Source: Lonicera japonica | Taxonomy: Eukaryota; Streptophyta; Magnoliopsida; Dipsacales; Caprifoliaceae | Direction: 5' to 3' | Assembly (NCBI GenBank): GCA_021464415.1 | Contig: CM038466.1 | Location: forward strand, 36,052,833 to 36,116,832 | Length of the DNA stretch: 64,000 nt | Part shown: positions 60,087 to 64,000 of the stretch, one piece after another | Layout of the letters: each line of letters begins with the position of its first letter | Numbering within the stretch: position 1 is the first letter of the stretch | Translations under genes and position numbers: made by a program | Notes under the pieces: model-generated | What the model saw: the letters and a program-made list of their open reading frames with translations, nothing else | What the model was told of the DNA's origin: nothing | Database searches by the model: none

Positions 60087-60617
60087 TTTAAAATTGAGTA
60101 ATAGAAAATATGAGTAAGTAAAAAAACAAGTTTGATATGGTGCTTATATAATGTCTACATATGCATTGATACAGCTGGGCCTATAGTAATACAGTACAAA
60201 GTAATAGTGATTTGAGATAACACTAACTTTTTCAGTCATTGATACAGTATTTCTGAATTGAAAACACATTTCAATGTGTGGTGATTCGACTACTCACTGC
60301 ATTGATACGGTCTTTGAGGCCATTGATAGAAGTGCATGATTTGACATAAATTGATGAAAATACGACTATTCACTAAACCTTTAAGTCATTGAGTGGTCAT
60401 ATAACTTTACGAAATTACCATAATCGATCAGTAATTTTACTGAAATTTTGACAGAGTTCACTTTGTTATATTGCATTCCGAGTTTTTTTGCCCTGTTTAA
60501 CAAATATGTAAAACAGCATAACATATACATATACATCCCAAAATATAATATACGTCTAATACAAATATCTACTGTATACAAATATATAAACTAAAGTATC
60601 AACTACCAAAATGTCTA

Positions 60618-61285
60618 CTAAGTACCACAAGCTGGTTTTTTCCTTTTTCTTTTGGGCCTCCCATTTCCATCGTCATCCATAACGATAGGTGCCTCTATAG
60701 GTTCATCTTCGGCCCTGCCTCTACCCCTGCCTCTACCCCTGCCTCTACCAACTGGCACAATAGTCATATCCAGCTCTCGTGCTACGCCTCTTCCTCTGCC
60801 ACTAACCACCGTAGTAGTATGTACATGCTCAAGTGTGGGTGAAAGTGTCGGTGTTATTTGAGTAACTGTTGGAGCCATATGTCTGGGGGTATGGGGTGAT
60901 CCAAATGGTGGTAGATATTGGTCGTAAGGTGAAACTGGAGAAAATGATGTCAACATAGACAGAAATGAAGAACTATACTCATCTTCTGATAAACTATCAG
61001 AAGGTGGTGGATATGTGGTGGGAGGTGGTCGAGCTGTCGGGGGGGGTGGTGGAGATGTGGTGGGGGGTGGTGATATGGTAGGACCTAGTGGATATGTGGG
61101 GAGAGGTGGTCGAGATGTGGTGGTGGGTGGCCGATATGTGGTGGGGGGTGGCCGAGATGTGGTGGTGGGTGGCCGAGATGTGGTGGGGGGTGGCTGATAT
61201 GTGGTGGTGGGTGGCCGAGATGTGGTGAGGGGTGCTCGAGATGTGGTGGGGGGTGGTCGATGTGCGGTGGGGTGTGCTCGAGATG
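60618..61285 (-). CDS. Proline-rich/RG-rich C-terminal exon of the Mutator-like element
   Basis: Open without a stop from a plausible splice acceptor (TTAAG at 61287-61286) to TAG at 60618-60620, about 222 codons. The first 70 or so codons are tandem (R/Y)PP(P)TT(T)S-type repeats, then a Ser/Glu-rich and Pro/Thr-rich spacer, then an RG box (VPVGRGRGRGRGRG) and a basic end, RPKRKRKKPACGT. An RG box plus KRKRK suggests nucleic acid binding and nuclear location. No upstream exon was found, so this is a partial gene. It could be the tail of a transposase or of a plant-mobile-domain-type protein, whose C-termini are sometimes RG-rich. That link is inference. The repeat makes three overlapping frames look open. 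The frame given is the one that continues into the RG box. Confidence 0.5.
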
Positions 61286-61546
61286 CTTAATCATAAACAA
61301 ATTTCCGCGTTATTAAACATCATGTACAATGTTATAATTAAGCATTTTAATATAAGCTGACAGTCATAAACAAAGTATATAAAGTTACACTAATACCATT
61401 ATCACAACAAAAGTCATTAAGTTCAAATATTACATTACAACATAATTGAAAAAAAACAAACACTATGTAGTAAGTCGTTAAGCATTAATAGGTAAATTAC
61501 ATATCATCTTAGTAATTTCAAAATGAAAAAAAAAGACAATAAGACT

Positions 61547-62284
61547 TCAATTTTGCTTATTCCGGGCACAGCTTCGTCGATCATGTCCGACTTCCCCACA
61601 TATCCCGCAATGGTTTGTTCGCCGACGATCGCTTAAGTCCATCTCGTTACGAATACGCCTTGACGGACAACCCTTCTCTCGTAACAAAACATGATTAGGG
61701 ATCAAGACAGCTGGAGGTGGTGGGATTAATGCATTCCAGTACTCCTCTGGCAAAGCAGGATTCATCGCAGGAGCATAAGTAGCCACATAAGCCTCGAGAG
61801 ACAAAAAAGGATCAATTAAATACTTTGGCTCTAGCCTTAAATCGGCACACACCGCCATAACGTGAGAACAAGGATACTTATAAAGTAGTGATCTACATGG
61901 TCCAGACAATCGCAAATTTTGGACAATTGGATACACATCAAAATTCAAATCCACTTTCTCAATATACAAATCTATTGCATTAACGGGAGTATTGCAAATA
62001 CTTATCATTGCAAATTCCCATGTACCATCATCTACAATTTCATGGAGAAAGTAATTCCAAGTACTTGTGGATACCAAAAATGGACATCTACAGGTCATCT
62101 TCAACATGGACTGCGTGCGGTCAATATTCATAGCAGAAAATACTTTCTCTACTAATTCTGAGAAAGTATTGCTTTGGTCCAGGATAATGCCGCTTTCATT
62201 AGGTTTATCGTAGGTCCAACCTTGGTCCCCATTAATTATATTGCCACCCGAATAAAGTAGAAAACAAAAACGTCTGCTTCCCAT
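61547..62284 (-). CDS. MuDR/MULE transposase derivative lacking the catalytic core
   Basis: A single 245-codon frame from ATG at 62284 to a stop at 61547. Residues 1-100 match the N-terminal region of plant MULE transposases (a PB1-like start, ending in TWEFAMISI). About residues 128-170 carry a SWIM-like zinc finger (PCRSLLYKYPCSHVMAVCAD) and the usual following helix (YVATYAPAMNPALPEEYW). The end is a zinc knuckle, CGICGEVGHDRRSC (CX2CX4HX4C). The roughly 300-residue MULE catalytic region with its DDE acids is missing between the first two parts, yet the frame is intact across the joint. Functional transposition would need a partner element. The protein could bind the terminal repeats or act as a repressor, which is speculation. 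Confidence 0.8.
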   Translation of the reverse strand: MGSRRFCFLLYSGGNIINGDQGWTYDKPNESGIILDQSNTFSELVEKVFSAMNIDRTQSMLKMTCRCPFLVSTSTWNYFLHEIVDDGTWEFAMISICNTPVNAIDLYIEKVDLNFDVYPIVQNLRLSGPCRSLLYKYPCSHVMAVCADLRLEPKYLIDPFLSLEAYVATYAPAMNPALPEEYWNALIPPPPAVLIPNHVLLREKGCPSRRIRNEMDLSDRRRTNHCGICGEVGHDRRSCARNKQN

Positions 62285-62777
62285 TATCCACCTTCAAGAC
62301 AATAAACTAGTTTAGTTTATTTTCAATTAAAATAACTGGAATTAAGGAAGTACAGAGTTATGGGATCTACTTTAAAGGTTGGCGGTGGCCGTGGACCTAG
62401 ATTTTAACTTGACATTTAAATATTATTTTCTAAATATTACAATAATATCAATTGATAGTAATTATAATTAATTACTTGATATTTGTAAAAATTGTAAGAG
62501 TTAACCCCATATTAGTTGTATTTTTCTTTTCTTAATTCTCTGAATAATAAAAATATAAAGATTATTTGTAAGTTGAAAATATTATATATTTGCTAAATGC
62601 TACTTTGCACTCAATCCATACCATTAAATTCTTTTGGTTCTACACAATTTTCGCCACACTTACGGATTAACAGCATGACCAATATCAAATCAACATATCT
62701 TGAAATTTATGAAAAAAATAAAACACTTTAAAGTGCGAATAAATAATTAAACTAGAAAAATATAAAACTTAATCTAC
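62285..62777. other. Upstream region of the transposase derivative
   Basis: AT-rich DNA inside the Mutator-like element, 5' of the 62284 ATG on the minus strand. No gene seen. It would hold the promoter of the minus-strand unit, but no convincing TATA box position was fixed. Confidence 0.45.
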
Positions 62778-63080
62778 TTAGACCATCCGCACCGGATACT
62801 TTAAAATTTAGGGTAAATTTAGCTATTGCTTTATAAATTTTAAAACATGCACACAGCGGAAATAGTAATTTTTTGACTCATACGAATGTCTCGTATGAGT
62901 TTAAAAAAAAAAAAAATAAAAATTTGGCATACGATTGAAGAACAATTGTATGAATTGTTTTGACATATTTTTTCAAGGTTTCTAACTAAAAAAAAAAATA
63001 AAAAAAAACAAAAATTGGAACTTTTTCAACCATACGAATGTGCCAAATTCGTATGGGTTAATTTGTAATTTTTTGCAAAC
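62778..63080. mobile_element. MITE-like segment related to 40279-40862
   Basis: Reads CTTAGACCATCCGCACCGGA, GGGTAAATTTAGCTATTG and ACACAGCGGAAATAG, parallel to AGAGCATCCATACCGGATA, AAATTTAGCAATTG and ACACAGCAGATATAG at 40279. Both copies then show repeated CATACGA/TCGTATG words with A/T runs. This one lies within the Mutator-like element, so it may be a nested insertion. Ends not fixed. Confidence 0.45.
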
Positions 63081-63480
63081 TTTTTCCGAAACCTTAGTCC
63101 ATGTAACAACCATACTTCTATGCAAACTTTTAGACCAATGAACAACAAAGCATTAAATTTGTTTCTACATAATTTTTGAATAACCAAATTCTAATTATAT
63201 CTTAATTAATTATTTAATTACTTTCATACAATCAAGTGGATGGTTTTATTATTGCGAAAGTTTCTAAAATGGTCCCCACTAGTGCACTCACGCTTGTTTA
63301 ATAACCAAAATGTATAAATTTCGCCAATATGCAAATTCACTATCATTTACAAACATACATCCCAAACTATTACTAATATCATCACAATATCAACAACCAT
63401 ACAACCCAAACCATCCAAGATCCAAGATCCAAGTTTTATATTTTAAAATTGATAGCTAGGAATTTTTAATATACCTTACG
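63081..63480. other. AT-rich interior of the Mutator-like element, no gene seen
   Basis: No credible coding frame on either strand. Composition changes sharply to GC-rich at 63500. Confidence 0.5.
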
Positions 63481-63499
63481 GATCAGATCTGAGTTGAGC

Positions 63500-63780
63500 T
63501 GCTACTGCGGGGGTGGACGGCCGACGGCGACGGCGGCGGCGGACGGCGGCGGCGGCAGTGGACGGCGCGGTGCGAGTGGGAGAACCTCGTCGACGGCAAA
63601 GGGTGAGTGAGAAGAGGCGGCGGCGAGAAGGGGAGCCGCGAAAGGAAAAAGGAAAAAGAAAGAAAAAAGGAGAAGAAAGAAGAAGAAAGAAGCTCGCAGC
63701 GGAGAAGAAAGAAGAAAGAAAAAAGGAGAAGAAAGAAGAAAGAAAGAAGAAAGGAAAAAGGAAAAAGGAAGAAAGAAGAA
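63500..63780. repeat. GC-rich CGG-repeat segment and 150-bp polypurine tract
   Basis: 63505-63600 is dense in CGG/GGC triplets (GACGGCGGCGGCGG). 63640-63780 is almost wholly A and G on the plus strand (AAAGAAAGAAAAAAGGAGAA). Open frames here (for example 63502-63978 minus, 63513-63803 plus) are low-complexity Arg/Glu/Lys or Phe/Ser runs and are not genes. A long homopurine tract of this kind can form triplex DNA. Confidence 0.75.
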
Positions 63781-63784
63781 AAGG

Positions 63785-64000
63785 GCTGGCGATTTTACAG
63801 TAAAATCGCTAGTGGGACTGGCGATTTTACGTGTAAAATCGCTAGTGGGACTGGCGTTTTTAATTTTTTTTTTTTTTTTTTTCTTTCTTTTTTTTTTTTT
63901 TTTAAAAAACGTTAGAGCCTTTGACGTTTTTACGTTTAAAACCAACAATACCACTGACGTTTTTACAAACAACCCCATTTTCCTAAATATCTTTAAAACT
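63785..64000. repeat. Right terminal inverted repeat made of hairpin modules (truncated by window)
   Basis: A perfect 10-bp stem GTAAAATCGC/GCGATTTTAC (63800-63830, loop TAGTGGGACTG) is followed by a related module to about 63862, a poly-T run, then AAAAACGT/GACGTTTTT (about 63905-63931) and CGTTTAAAA..TGACGTTTTTAC. The outer ACAAACAACCCCATTTTCCT is the inverse of the left end's AAATGGGGTTGTTT. Confidence 0.8.

Larger units (their letters stand above)
57234..64000 (-). mobile_element. Large Mutator-like element carrying four same-strand coding units (right end beyond window)
   Basis: The left end, GGGTAGTTTGAAAACTTATT then GGGAAATGGGGTTGTTT, is matched inverted at the right edge of the window (ACAAACAACCCCATTTTCCT at 63965). 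Both ends then show arrays of hairpin modules with the same words (AAAACGTTAGAG, AAAATCGC, AGTGGGA). Inside are a MuDR-type transposase derivative and three further coding units, all on the minus strand, with no transcription unit in the opposite sense. The true right boundary and target duplication lie past 64000, so size (at least 6.77 kb) and activity cannot be settled. Confidence 0.8.

Noticed and set aside
63502..63978. 158-codon minus-strand frame rich in Phe/Lys/Ser, and plus-strand Arg/Lys/Glu frames at 63513-63915
   Set aside because: They are low-complexity translations of the polypurine tract, CGG repeats and poly-T run of the terminal repeat. No domain is visible.
1..64000. CRISPR arrays, rRNA genes and complete tRNA genes
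   Set aside because: Direct repeats found are tandem or transposon-derived without spacer structure. No rRNA sequence or full cloverleaf tRNA was recognised; pol III boxes belong to SINE-like units.

Overview
This window looks like a gene-poor, AT-rich, repeat-dense stretch of a plant nuclear genome, most likely a eudicot. The evidence is GT-AG introns, plant-only gene families (LRR-XII-type receptor kinase, 131-residue profilin, OXS3-like protein) and a typical plant transposon mix. I cannot name the species from sequence alone. Some ORFs read with M at a TTG; real starts were therefore re-chosen at ATG codons.

Three host genes look intact: a MIK2-like LRR receptor kinase on the minus strand (6579-9821, two exons), a profilin on the plus strand (43743-46427, three exons) and an OXIDATIVE STRESS 3-like gene on the plus strand (54769-55761, two exons). 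They look unrelated in function. Each has a TATA box upstream. Two broken host-gene copies lie side by side at 38.5-39.5 kb: a profilin first-exon fragment and a PUB4-like ARM-repeat fragment.

Layout. 0-6.5 kb: AT-rich repeats, an LTR-like segment and a possible small Helitron. 6.6-9.9 kb: the receptor kinase. 10-11.5 kb: Stowaway MITE, a Helitron-family copy and two foldback MITEs. 11.5-14.9 kb: empty AT-rich DNA. 14.9-19.9 kb: a decayed retroelement-derived gene with a coiled-coil C-terminus. 19.9-20.8 kb: a chain of tiny TRIM retrotransposons sharing LTRs. 22.46-23.38 kb and 38.74-39.64 kb: two members of one TIR family, each with an 8-bp target duplication and gene-like cargo. 26.16-33.42 kb: a decayed Ty3/gypsy element lying inside an older foldback MITE. 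43.7-46.4 kb: profilin, followed by a SINE with a perfect target duplication. 47.9 kb: a foldback MITE with a 9-bp duplication. 49.6-52.0 kb: a Helitron with internal duplications and a nested Stowaway. 54.7-55.8 kb: OXS3-like gene.

57.2-64.0 kb (running off the window): a large Mutator-like element. Its terminal inverted repeats are built from a series of short hairpin modules. Inside are four same-strand coding units: a transposase derivative that keeps the N-terminal region, SWIM and CCHC motifs but lacks the catalytic core; a proline-rich/RG-rich exon; a two-exon 154-residue protein; and a 231-residue protein of unknown family. This element is the best candidate here for something undescribed.
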